Assembly (NCBI GenBank): GCA_023419055.1
Contig: JAEZYO010000560.1
Coordinates: 1 to 7,010, forward strand
Direction: 5' to 3'
Length of the DNA: 7,010 nucleotides
Source of the DNA: Pseudomonadota bacterium
GTDB taxonomy: Bacteria > Myxococcota > Polyangia > Polyangiales > Polyangiaceae
Part shown: piece after piece, positions 1 to 6,523 of the stretch
Position numbering within the stretch: the first letter of the stretch is position 1
How the letters are laid out: each line of letters starts with the position of its first letter
Notes under the pieces: model-generated
What the model was told of the DNA's origin: nothing
What the model saw: the letters and a program-made list of their open reading frames with translations, nothing else
Database searches by the model: none
Program-made: the position numbers and the translations under genes

Positions 1-557
<557 letters not shown>

Positions 558-577
<20 letters not shown>

Positions 578-914
578 TGCCGAGGCTCGCCGAGACCGCC
601 TGCAGGGTCTTGAACGACAGGCGTTGCCAGTTCTTCTGCGCGTCGTAGCGCACGCTGACCGCGCGCGCCGCCGAGCTCGCCGCCTGCACCAGGTTCAAAA
701 TCGGGCGAAAGGTCGAGGAGTTCATGTAGTCCAGGCTCCGAAAATCGAGCTCGACCTCACGCTCCTTGTTGAACAGCTGACCCAGCTCTTCGAGCAGCGG
801 ACGGAGCGCCACGGCGGGATCGCGCGTGTTGCTCTGGCCGAGCCAGGTCAACTTCAGGAGCTTGGCCCCCACCTTGATCTCTACCCTGAGCTCACCCGCT
901 TCGAACGTCCTCAT
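558..914 (-). CDS. STAS-like anti-anti-sigma / SiaC-like regulatory protein
   Basis: This 118-residue protein looks like a single STAS-type domain, the class that binds a GHKL kinase partner and is switched by serine/threonine phosphorylation. The visible support is a predicted strand followed by DFRSLDYMNSSTFRPILNLV (residues 57-76). This resembles the conserved STAS/SiaC loop in which a Ser or Thr after an aromatic residue and Asn is the phosphosite; Ser66, Ser67 or Thr68 are the candidates. The open frame extends 17 codons upstream to base 965, but ATG 914-912 is preferred. It overlaps the TAA stop of the ATPase gene as TAATG, a classic coupling arrangement, and the domain begins right after it. 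Its 3' end overlaps the peroxidase gene by 20 bp. The partner is inferred to be the preceding ATPase. Whether it controls a sigma factor, a cyclase or something else cannot be read from the window, and no sigma factor is nearby. Confidence 0.8.
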
Positions 915-1393
915 TACAGCTTCCTCTCTGCCGTGATGACGAGCACCCGCGCCTCGTACGAGCACGAAAGTCGAAAGTTCCCCTCGTAGGCGATGCGGAG
1001 CAGGCCGACCTGGCTCTCCACGTCGCTCGGGTTCAAAAGCATTTGCTGCATGCGGCTCGCGTAGAGCGCGCCCACGTCGTCGCTCGCCTGAATCGCCGCG
1101 ATGCGGTCCATCACCGCCGCGGCGCGGGCCGGCGAGGAGACGCCGTTCACGGTGCGGATCACGATCGAGCTCTCGCTCGGGACGAGCGACACGTACCCGC
1201 AGTCCTCTCCCTCGAGCGCCTCACCGTATTTGATCACGTTCTCCGCGAGCTCGGACGCCACCATCACGGCGGCGTCGCGCACCTCCGCGGGCTGTGCACG
1301 GAGCGCCTCCGCTACCGTCGCGCGCACGCGACCGATGAAACCCCAGGAAAGCGGAAGCCGTAAGTGCTGCTCGTCCAAAACGTTCTTACGCAA
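914..1393 (-). CDS. GHKL (HATPase_c) ATP-binding regulator, RsbW/SiaB-like
   Basis: This 159-residue protein is probably a serine/threonine kinase or anti-sigma-like switch of the GHKL fold. The ATP-binding N-box is clear in VASELAENVIKYGE (residues 45-58: Glu48, Asn52, Lys55, Gly57). A degenerate G1 box lies at TVNGVSSP (81-88), where Asn83 occupies the place usually held by Asp. A G2-like stretch is QVGLLRIAYEGNF (128-140). The length suits a stand-alone kinase domain. The start is TTG at 1393-1391: an in-frame TGA lies immediately upstream, and a purine-rich GAGGTGGGG (minus strand, bases 1401-1409) sits 7 nt away. It is the first gene of a three-gene unit with the STAS-like partner and the peroxidase. 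Family knowledge suggests it phosphorylates the STAS protein; the actual target is unknown. Confidence 0.82.
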   Translation of the reverse strand: MRKNVLDEQHLRLPLSWGFIGRVRATVAEALRAQPAEVRDAAVMVASELAENVIKYGEALEGEDCGYVSLVPSESSIVIRTVNGVSSPARAAAVMDRIAAIQASDDVGALYASRMQQMLLNPSDVESQVGLLRIAYEGNFRLSCSYEARVLVITAERKL

Positions 1394-1400
1394 TCACAGG

Positions 1401-1409
1401 CCCCACCTC
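1401..1409 (-). promoter_or_regulatory. Ribosome binding site that decides a TTG start
   Basis: On the minus strand the purine-rich GAGGTGGGG lies 7 nt before TTG 1393-1391. There is no upstream ATG or GTG alternative because TGA directly precedes the TTG in frame. The next methionine is well inside the ATPase domain. Confidence 0.5.
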
Positions 1410-1434
1410 GTTCAAATCGCAATCGATGTTGAAC
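1410..1434. promoter_or_regulatory. Near-perfect inverted repeat upstream of the ATPase/STAS/peroxidase operon
   Basis: GTTCAA (1410-1415) and TTGAAC (1429-1434) form perfect outer arms. Inside them ATCG and CGAT pair around CAAT. The two arms pair over 10 bp with one unpaired base. The element ends exactly where the operon's ribosome binding site begins. It could be an operator for a dimeric regulator or, in the transcript, a hairpin next to the Shine-Dalgarno sequence. There is no T-run, so a terminator is unlikely. Two copies of GCAATCGA (1419-1426, 1443-1450) and a third partial copy GCAATCA (1390-1396) lie in the same stretch. Confidence 0.45.
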
Positions 1435-1515
1435 CGAGATCAGCAATCGAGCGCCCACCCCGACCCGACGCTTCTTGCTAGGGCCATGACGCGCCGGCTC
1501 CGCGCCGCGCTGCCG

Positions 1516-1920
1516 CTATCTCGAGAGCGTCGCCTTCGACTTCGCAGCGCGATCGAAGGATTCACGGGCGCGCTCGATTTCCGGCCGGTGGCGGTGCGCC
1601 CAGATCGCGAGCGCGGTCACCGGCTCGATCAAGGTTCGACCGAGCCGCGTGAGCTCGTAGTCCACGCGCGGCGGGATCGAGGGATGCACGCTTCGCGACA
1701 CGATCCCGTCTCGCTCGAGGCCTCGCAGCGTGAGCGTCAACATGCGCTGGGAGATCCCTTCGATCGCTCGCTTGAGCTCGCTGAACCGCATCGTTCGTTC
1801 GGCCAGGTTCACGATGACCATCACGCTCCACTTATCGCCGATCAGGCTCAGGATCTCGCGCATGGCCACGCAATCCTCGTCGTAGCCCTTGGTCATCTTT
1901 CCGTTCCCTAGTGACTTCAA
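1516..1920 (-). CDS. HxlR-family winged-helix transcriptional regulator
   Basis: HxlR proteins are small dimeric DNA-binding regulators that often sense quinones, aldehydes or oxidants through a conserved N-terminal cysteine. This 134-residue protein carries the family signature: Cys17 in EDCVAMREILSLIGDKWSV (residues 15-33), then RFSELKRAIEGISQRMLTLTLRGLERDGIV (45-74) as the helix-turn-helix, and a wing SIPPRVDYELT (81-91). The reported start is TTG 1920-1918, chosen because AAGGAGG (minus strand) lies 4 nt before it. An ATG at 1896-1894 would give 126 residues and keep the whole domain, with a weaker purine-rich stretch ahead of it. The gene is divergent from a DoxX-like gene across a 90-bp gap with repeated GTAACC elements. 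Control of that gene and of itself is inferred from this layout. Confidence 0.92.
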   Translation of the reverse strand: MKSLGNGKMTKGYDEDCVAMREILSLIGDKWSVMVIVNLAERTMRFSELKRAIEGISQRMLTLTLRGLERDGIVSRSVHPSIPPRVDYELTRLGRTLIEPVTALAIWAHRHRPEIERARESFDRAAKSKATLSR

Positions 1921-1924
1921 TGTG

Positions 1925-1931
1925 CCTCCTT
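1925..1931 (-). promoter_or_regulatory. Full-consensus Shine-Dalgarno of the HxlR gene
   Basis: The minus strand reads AAGGAGG, then four bases, then TTG at 1920-1918. This strong site favours the TTG start over the internal ATG at 1896-1894. Confidence 0.5.
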
Positions 1932-1963
1932 GTGAGCGCTCCGCCGGTATGCAACCTAGCCAA

Positions 1964-1998
1964 GGTCACCATCAGTAACCAGGCACACAAAAGTAACC
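1964..1998. promoter_or_regulatory. Candidate HxlR operator between the divergent HxlR and DoxX genes
   Basis: GGTCAC (1964-1969) and GTAACC (1975-1980) form an inverted repeat with one mismatch and a 5-bp spacer. The same AGTAACC half-site recurs at 1974-1980 and 1992-1998, an 18-bp step. The elements lie in the short shared promoter region, 13 bp or more upstream of the DoxX start. Binding by the adjacent HxlR protein is inferred from position; no binding data are available. Confidence 0.45.
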
Positions 1999-2010
1999 GG
2001 ATAAATCGCG

Positions 2011-2430
2011 ATGAATTTGCTCCCGTCTCCGGCAGCTGGCCCGTCCAGAGCCGTGCACGTCTGGCTCTGGATCGTTCAGGGGCTGCTCGGCTTCACCTTC
2101 GTGGGCACCGCTCTCTGGAAATTTTTGACCCCGATCCCGGAGCTCGCCGCGATGATCCCGTGGGCCGGCCAGGTGTCGCCCGGGTTCCTCTACATGACGG
2201 CGGCTTTCGACTTGGCCGGCGGCGTCGGCATCGTCGTGCCCGCCCTCACTCGCATCAAACCCGGCCTGGTCGTCTTGGCCGCGCTCGGCTGCGCGGCGCT
2301 TCAAGCGTGCGCCATCGCCTTTCACGCTTTCCGTGGTGAGGCGGCGAACACGCCGTTCAACTTCTTTCTGGTCGCGCTCTCGCTCTTCGTCTTCTGGGGC
2401 CGCCGCTTCCAAGCTCCCATCACGGGGTGA
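2011..2430 (+). CDS. DoxX-like family integral membrane protein
   Basis: This 139-residue protein has four predicted membrane helices at roughly residues 15-37, 56-78, 84-105 and 114-130, the usual DoxX/DoxX_2 layout. Family-like features are GFTFVGTALWKF in the first helix and the HAFRGEAANTPFNFFL stretch (105-120) before the last helix, followed by FWGRRF. DoxX-type proteins are linked to quinone or thiosulfate redox chemistry and oxidative stress in a few bacteria, but most have no assigned reaction, so no specific role is claimed. The ATG at 2011 has no good Shine-Dalgarno sequence. An AT-rich GGATAAAT lies only 4 bp upstream, so a leaderless transcript is possible. The gene is divergent from HxlR, a pairing that suggests induction by a reactive compound sensed by that regulator. 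Confidence 0.85.
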   Translation: MNLLPSPAAGPSRAVHVWLWIVQGLLGFTFVGTALWKFLTPIPELAAMIPWAGQVSPGFLYMTAAFDLAGGVGIVVPALTRIKPGLVVLAALGCAALQACAIAFHAFRGEAANTPFNFFLVALSLFVFWGRRFQAPITG

Positions 2431-2668
2431 AAGGAGCTCGGATACGGCGCCGTCACCGCTTCGCCGCCGATGAGAACGCTGTGCCCTTCAATCGTGGACT
2501 GCGCTGGACCCCGAAGTTCGAGAACAGTCGAGCTCGCGAGCCAGCGCTTCGAGCAACTCGAGCGTGCCTTCGCGGCGATCTTTCCCGCCGTCCTTCCCGT
2601 CGAGGTACGCCGTGTGCTCCGTCAAACGGAGGCGAAGCGAAACCGGCAGCGCTACGGAGCGGGCGCGC
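2431..2668. other. Intergenic gap between convergent DoxX and GH43 genes
   Basis: The gap between these two 3' ends holds no convincing gene and no hairpin followed by a T-run. A 10-bp perfect palindrome GCTCGCGAGC is at 2532-2541. On the minus strand, bases 2488-2623 read open from a TTG with fairly G/C-rich third positions (LTEHTAYLDGKDGGKDRREG and onward), but no ribosome binding site precedes it and no family is recognised. It may be decayed coding sequence or chance. Confidence 0.4.
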
Positions 2669-4192
2669 TCATGCCTGCTCTTCGCGCTCCGCGTACTCGA
2701 ACCAGTCGAAATCGGCCGGGGCTCGGCACGGCGCGCCGTTGCCGCTCGCGTACAGCGCGAAGTAGACGCCCGTGAATCCTCCGGCGACCTCGGTCGACAG
2801 GTAACGCGTCTCGCCTTCCGCGAGCGGGCTGAGCTCGCGCTCCGAAGGGCCACAGGAGAACACGTACTTCGAGCGCTCCGCGTCCACCGCGAGCACCAGG
2901 CGCGAGGCCTCGCCGGGCTCGAGCGGCCGCGCCGCCACCTCGGCGCGCAAGCTCCCGATCCGGCGCCGCACCACGACGCTCGGTCGACCTCCGCGCCGGG
3001 TGACGAAGATCTCGTAGTGGTGGCGTTCGTTCATGCGGACGACGATGCCCGCCTCCTCGCCGTCCGTTTCGGGACGGAACTCGAGGCACGCCGCGGCGCG
3101 AACGGCGAAGTGACGCTGGCGCGTCCCCACCCAGGCGGGTGACGCGACGTCGTCGAGCCCGTGAGCCGCGCCGCGCAGGCGGAGGAAGCCCGGCCGTTCC
3201 TCGAGCGAGTAGAGCGAGGGCTCGGGGTTTCGCAGGAAGTTCCACGAAGGCGCCAACGAGCGCGAGTCGAAGTCGTCGCGTGGGGCGGTTTTCGCCAAAG
3301 GCTCGAGGGGCAGGGGCGTTTCCATCTCGAGCGCGACGCGCCCCTGATCTCCGAACACCGGGAAGCCGTCCTCCGCCCACACGACCGGGCTCAGGAAGGT
3401 CTCACGGCCGAGGTGGTAGCAAGGCGGGTAGCCGTTCGGGCGCACGGCGAGGAACACGGCGTGCCACGAGCCGTCGGGCGCCTCGACGAGATCGGCGTGC
3501 CCCACCGCCTGAATCGGGCTCCGATAACTCCGATGAGTGAGCAGCGGGTTCCGAGCGCACGGCTCGAACGGCCCCCACGGGCTCTTGGCGCGCGCCATGG
3601 TGATCATGTGGCCGTACTCGGTGCCGCCCTCGGAGAGCAGCAGGTAATACCAGCCGTCGCGAAAATACAGGTGGGGCCCTTCGGGGTACTGCCCGCCGCT
3701 GCCGGTCCAGATCAAGCGCGGCTCGGACAAGAGCTTGCCCGTCGTAACGTCGATGCGGCTCTGCAGCGCGCCCCCGTGTGACGTCGTGTAGAGGACGGTG
3801 CCGTCTTCGTCGAAGAACAGCGAGGGATCGATGCCCGGCTGCGCCACCGCGATCGGCTCGGACCACGGCCCTTTCGCCGCGGGCGCGCTCACGATGAAGT
3901 TCCCGCCGAACGACGTGTTGGTCGTCGTCATGTAGAAGGTCCCGGCGTGGTGGCGCAGAGTAGGCGCAAAGATGCCGCCAGAAGCCTGAGCGCCCTCGAG
4001 CGGCAGCTGGGACGGCCGCGTCAAGCAGTGGCCCGCCTGCTGCCAGCGCACGAGATCGCGGCTGTGAAAGATCGGGACGCCGGGGAAGTACTCGAAGCTG
4101 CTCGTGACGAGGTAGAAATCGCGTCCCACCCGGCAGACGCTCGGATCCGGATAGAACCCTGGCAACACGGGGTTTCGGTACTGATTCGGCAT
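2669..4192 (-). CDS. Glycoside hydrolase family 43 beta-xylosidase / alpha-L-arabinofuranosidase
   Basis: GH43 enzymes of this type remove xylose or arabinose from xylo- and arabino-oligosaccharides by an inverting mechanism. The 507 residues start NPVLPGFYPDPSVCRVGRDFYLVTSSFEYFPGVPIFHSRDLVRW (in residues 7-50). The three GH43 catalytic acids are visible: base Asp16 in YPDPS, pKa-modulating Asp122 in GIDPSLFFDEDG, and acid Glu171 in YPEGPHLYF. After the five-bladed propeller (about 1-295), residues about 305-500 form the concanavalin-like C-terminal domain of XynB-type enzymes, ending FTGVYFALYASGNG and ADFDWFEY. ATG 4192-4190 is chosen because family homology begins right after it; a GTG at 4234 would add 14 unconserved residues. 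No signal peptide is present, so a cytoplasmic enzyme acting on imported oligosaccharides is inferred. It is divergent from an AraC-type gene, its likely regulator. Xylosidase versus arabinofuranosidase specificity cannot be settled by eye. Confidence 0.95.
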   Translation of the reverse strand: MPNQYRNPVLPGFYPDPSVCRVGRDFYLVTSSFEYFPGVPIFHSRDLVRWQQAGHCLTRPSQLPLEGAQASGGIFAPTLRHHAGTFYMTTTNTSFGGNFIVSAPAAKGPWSEPIAVAQPGIDPSLFFDEDGTVLYTTSHGGALQSRIDVTTGKLLSEPRLIWTGSGGQYPEGPHLYFRDGWYYLLLSEGGTEYGHMITMARAKSPWGPFEPCARNPLLTHRSYRSPIQAVGHADLVEAPDGSWHAVFLAVRPNGYPPCYHLGRETFLSPVVWAEDGFPVFGDQGRVALEMETPLPLEPLAKTAPRDDFDSRSLAPSWNFLRNPEPSLYSLEERPGFLRLRGAAHGLDDVASPAWVGTRQRHFAVRAAACLEFRPETDGEEAGIVVRMNERHHYEIFVTRRGGRPSVVVRRRIGSLRAEVAARPLEPGEASRLVLAVDAERSKYVFSCGPSERELSPLAEGETRYLSTEVAGGFTGVYFALYASGNGAPCRAPADFDWFEYAEREEQA

Positions 4193-4407
4193 CGTTCGAC
4201 TCTTCGTATCGCTGCCCCGCTCGAGCGGAGACACGCCCCTCTGCGTGCCGCGTCGCTGCTCGGGGCGTTCGCCTCGTCGGTGGTCGCTCGTGCGCTTTCC
4301 TAGTCCGAGGCGAATCTTCTCGAGGCGAGCCCTGAGCTCAGGCGATCCGGCACGAGGCGCGTGGCGATCCCCGATGAGCGAGCCTCGTCGTCCGCTGGCA
4401 GGCGCAA

Positions 4408-4427
4408 CGCGCTTCGTTCGAAGCGCG
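4408..4427. repeat. Perfect inverted repeat, 9-bp arms
   Basis: CGCGCTTCG (4408-4416) and CGAAGCGCG (4419-4427) flank TT, so the 20 bp can form a stem-loop on either strand. No T-run follows on either side, which argues against an intrinsic terminator. It lies 218 bp upstream of the GH43 start and 301 bp upstream of the chosen AraC start. Confidence 0.6.
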
Positions 4428-4673
4428 CGGGCCCCGTGGCGAGCGGCCCCTCACGCAAGCTACGGCTCGCCGAGGCGGACCTTTGTTTTGGGGCGGTGAC
4501 TCGGGGTGGAACCATCGCCTGATCTTCGCAGTCTCTCGCCGAGTCGAGGTTTTCGAGGCCAGGCCGAGCGCTAGGAGCCGTGACGCCTGGCTCGAGCTTC
4601 CGCCAAAAAAACCAAGCACCACGTCGCGTGCGCTCGAGTCGACGCACTCGCAGGCGAGCCGGGTCAGAGTCCG

Positions 4674-4704
4674 CGTCGCCGGGCTTCCTGCTTCGCCGGC
4701 GACG
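4674..4704. repeat. Stem-loop with 9-bp arms just upstream of the AraC gene
   Basis: CGTCGCCGG (4674-4682) pairs perfectly with CCGGCGACG (4696-4704) around a 13-nt loop containing two GCTTC copies. It ends 24 bp before the chosen AraC start and may lie in the AraC leader transcript or act as an operator. Confidence 0.55.
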
Positions 4705-4728
4705 AGAGGTTGTGTTAATCCGTTCGGA

Positions 4729-5640
4729 GTGAGACACGCGCGTCCGATCCTTCGCGACGACTTGCAAAGCAGCGGCGCACCGGTGAGGGCAGCGCACCGG
4801 TCCCGAGCAGAAGAAGGGGCCGTTCCCCTCGCCCCGGTGACTCACAACCACGCGGCTCTGGCTTTCTACACCGGCGGGGGCTCGCGCGTGGAGCAGGGCG
4901 GCGAATGGAACCTGCGCGAGGGCGATGTCTTGCTCGTGCCCGCCGGCGAGCCGCACCGCGTGGTTTCACGGCAAGCGGCCGAGTTCTGGATGCTCGGCTT
5001 CTGCGCGCCCTGCTTCGCCGCGGACGGCGCCGCCTCGCTCCTCGAGCCGTTCGAACGGGTGCGCGACGGCGCGTCGGCGGTGGTGCACATCCCCTCCACT
5101 CGCCACGAGTACCTGCACGGGCTCTTTCGAGAGCTCGAAGCGAGCGGAGCCGCTCCCAGCCGCGGCGACAGCTTCGCCGCGATACAGCGGAGCCTGCTCA
5201 CGCTCATCTTGGCGGAGGTGGATCGCGCCATGCGGGCGCATGAACCGCCTCGCCCGCCAGGGAGCAGCGTGGTGGTGGACGCGCTGCGCTTCATCGAGCG
5301 CCATTGCCTCTCTCCGCTGACGCTCAAGGAGGTCGCCGCCGCGATCGGGCGCAGCCCGACCTACGTGACCGCTGCGCTGACAGCCGCCACCGGGCAGAGC
5401 GCCGGCGACTGGATCACGAGCGGGCGAATGGCCGAGGCCCGCCGGCTCCTCTTGCACTCCCAGGAGATGGTCGACGTCATCGCGGGACGGGTGGGCTACG
5501 CCGACGCGACGCATTTCATCCGGACTTTTCGGCGCGCGCACGGCGCGACGCCCGCCGCCTGGCGAGCGGCTCGACGCGGCGCGCCCGAGCTCGTCACAGC
5601 TCCCCGTTCAACGCAAGCTCCGTCGTCACGTCGAGGTTGA
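4729..5640 (+). CDS. AraC-family transcriptional regulator with cupin-like sensor domain
   Basis: The protein has a ligand-sensing N-terminal arm and a DNA-binding C-terminal domain. With the chosen start it is 303 residues, usual for the family. The cupin-like part contains THNHAALAFYTGGG (His39 and His41) and REGDVLLVPAGEPHRV (63-78). The AraC DNA-binding domain spans about 181-279, with first helix-turn-helix LKEVAAAIGRSPTYVTAALT (199-218) and second helix-turn-helix DVIAGRVGYADATHFIRTFR (249-268) followed by GATPAAWR. The frame is open upstream to ATG 4483, but that extension of 82 codons is low-complexity and looks non-coding. GTG 4729 gives a normal length, GTG 4783 would give 285 residues, and neither has a strong ribosome binding site. 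It is divergent from the GH43 gene, so it probably activates it in response to a pentose or oligosaccharide. Its last 47 bp overlap the oppositely oriented flavoprotein gene. Confidence 0.9.
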   Translation: MRHARPILRDDLQSSGAPVRAAHRSRAEEGAVPLAPVTHNHAALAFYTGGGSRVEQGGEWNLREGDVLLVPAGEPHRVVSRQAAEFWMLGFCAPCFAADGAASLLEPFERVRDGASAVVHIPSTRHEYLHGLFRELEASGAAPSRGDSFAAIQRSLLTLILAEVDRAMRAHEPPRPPGSSVVVDALRFIERHCLSPLTLKEVAAAIGRSPTYVTAALTAATGQSAGDWITSGRMAEARRLLLHSQEMVDVIAGRVGYADATHFIRTFRRAHGATPAAWRAARRGAPELVTAPRSTQAPSSRRG

Positions 5641-6511
5641 TCATCGCCGCGGCTTGCGTGCCGGAGGCCGCCGCGAAAATGGCGCCTTGCTGGCGGGTCG
5701 TGAGGTCGCCAGCCGCGTAGATCCCGGGCACCGAAGTCTCACGCTTCATCGGATCGACTCGCACGTAACCGTCGTCGTCGAGCTCGACGCCGAGCGAGCG
5801 AACCAGCTCGACTTGCCGCTGTGGAGGGTGCACGAAGAGCGCGTCACAAGGCACGCGTGAGCCGTCGGTCAACTCGTCGCTCTCCAGGCTGCCGGCGCGC
5901 CCGACGAGCCGCGCGACGGGTCCCGTCTCGAGGCGGATCCCTGCGCGTTCCAGCTTCTGTCTCGCCTCTTCCGTGATCGAGAATGCGCCGCTCGTGAAAA
6001 CGACGACCTCGCGCGTCCAGGCGCGCAGCTTGAGGACGAAGGGTAGAAAGTGTGAGTCGTGCTGCGGGAGCGCCAGGTAGCCAAAGCGGCGATCCCGCAC
6101 CTCATAGCCGTGACAGTAGGGACATTGGAAGATCGAGTGCCCCCAGTGCTCTCGGAATCCCTCGATCGGGAGCAGCTCGTCCACCATTCCGGTGCAGAGC
6201 AACAGGCGACGCGCCAGCGCTTCCTCGGCGCCGAGCGACACTCGAAACGATCCCCGCTGCCCCGAGATGCCCTGGATGCGGTCGGCTCGCACCTGCACGG
6301 TCGAGTACTCCTCGAGCTGCTCGCGTCCGATACGTCTGAACTCTTCGGGCGGTGTGCCGTCGCGCGTGACGAAATTGTGGATCCGTTGCGCGGCGGCGTT
6401 GCGCCGCACCCCGGAGTCACACAGAAGGACGCGCCTGCGCGCGCGACCGAGGGCGAGAGCGGCGGAGAGCCCCGAGGGTCCGCCTCCGACAATGACGACG
6501 TCATAGACCAT
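5594..6511 (-). CDS. Thioredoxin-reductase-like FAD-dependent oxidoreductase with CPYC motif
   Basis: This 305-residue flavoprotein matches the low-molecular-weight thioredoxin reductase fold. FAD binding is shown by VIVGGGPSGLSAALALGRA (6-24) and by the C-terminal GIYAAGDLTT (263-272). RIHNFVTRDGTPPEEFRRIG (43-62) is typical of this subgroup. The redox dithiol is CPYCHGYE (Cys130, Cys133), the pattern of the CxxCHGYE group that includes fungal dithiol oxidases such as GliT. The second nucleotide-binding segment reads FGYLALPQHDSHFLPFVLKLRAWTREVVVF (143-172). A GxGxxA/G motif for NADPH should be here but is absent. It could therefore use another electron donor or act as a dithiol oxidase; this is inference. 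ATG 6511-6509 fits the family N-terminus, and an in-frame TAG lies three codons upstream. No Shine-Dalgarno precedes it. It converges on, and overlaps, the AraC gene. Confidence 0.9.
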   Translation of the reverse strand: MVYDVVIVGGGPSGLSAALALGRARRRVLLCDSGVRRNAAAQRIHNFVTRDGTPPEEFRRIGREQLEEYSTVQVRADRIQGISGQRGSFRVSLGAEEALARRLLLCTGMVDELLPIEGFREHWGHSIFQCPYCHGYEVRDRRFGYLALPQHDSHFLPFVLKLRAWTREVVVFTSGAFSITEEARQKLERAGIRLETGPVARLVGRAGSLESDELTDGSRVPCDALFVHPPQRQVELVRSLGVELDDDGYVRVDPMKRETSVPGIYAAGDLTTRQQGAIFAAASGTQAAAMINLDVTTELALNGEL

Positions 6512-6523
6512 GAAGGAGGTCTA

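Larger units (their letters stand above)
4193..4728. promoter_or_regulatory. Long divergent control region between GH43 and AraC genes
   Basis: This 536-bp gap contains no recognisable gene. Open frames crossing it on both strands have proline/arginine/serine-rich translations without family motifs. It contains a 12-bp perfect palindrome CCTGAGCTCAGG (4331-4342), a 20-bp palindrome (4408-4427), a run of seven A (4604-4610) and a stem-loop (4674-4704). Just before the AraC gene there is an AT-richer patch, TGTGTTAATCCG (4711-4722). I could not place -35/-10 boxes with confidence. The gap is long for a two-gene promoter, so it may hold AraC sites for DNA looping, an unrecognised small RNA, or decayed sequence. 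Confidence 0.5.

Noticed and set aside
2652..3781. Several long open frames inside the GH43 gene on both strands
   Set aside because: High GC makes long antisense frames common; the GH43 frame carries all three catalytic acids and both domains.
4193..4234. GTG start that lengthens GH43 by 14 residues
   Set aside because: The extra residues are unconserved, and ATG 4192 is followed directly by the conserved NPVLPGFYPDPS start.
4408..4427. 20-bp palindrome as an intrinsic terminator
   Set aside because: No T-run follows on either strand, and it is far from any gene end.
4483..4728. Upstream in-frame extension of the AraC gene to ATG 4483
   Set aside because: The 82 extra residues have no family similarity and would make the protein about 80 residues too long; GTG 4729 is preferred.
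4300..4956. Minus-strand frame of 218 codons across the AraC upstream region
   Set aside because: Low-complexity Arg/Ser/Pro translation, no ribosome binding site, and it runs into the AraC sensor domain on the opposite strand.
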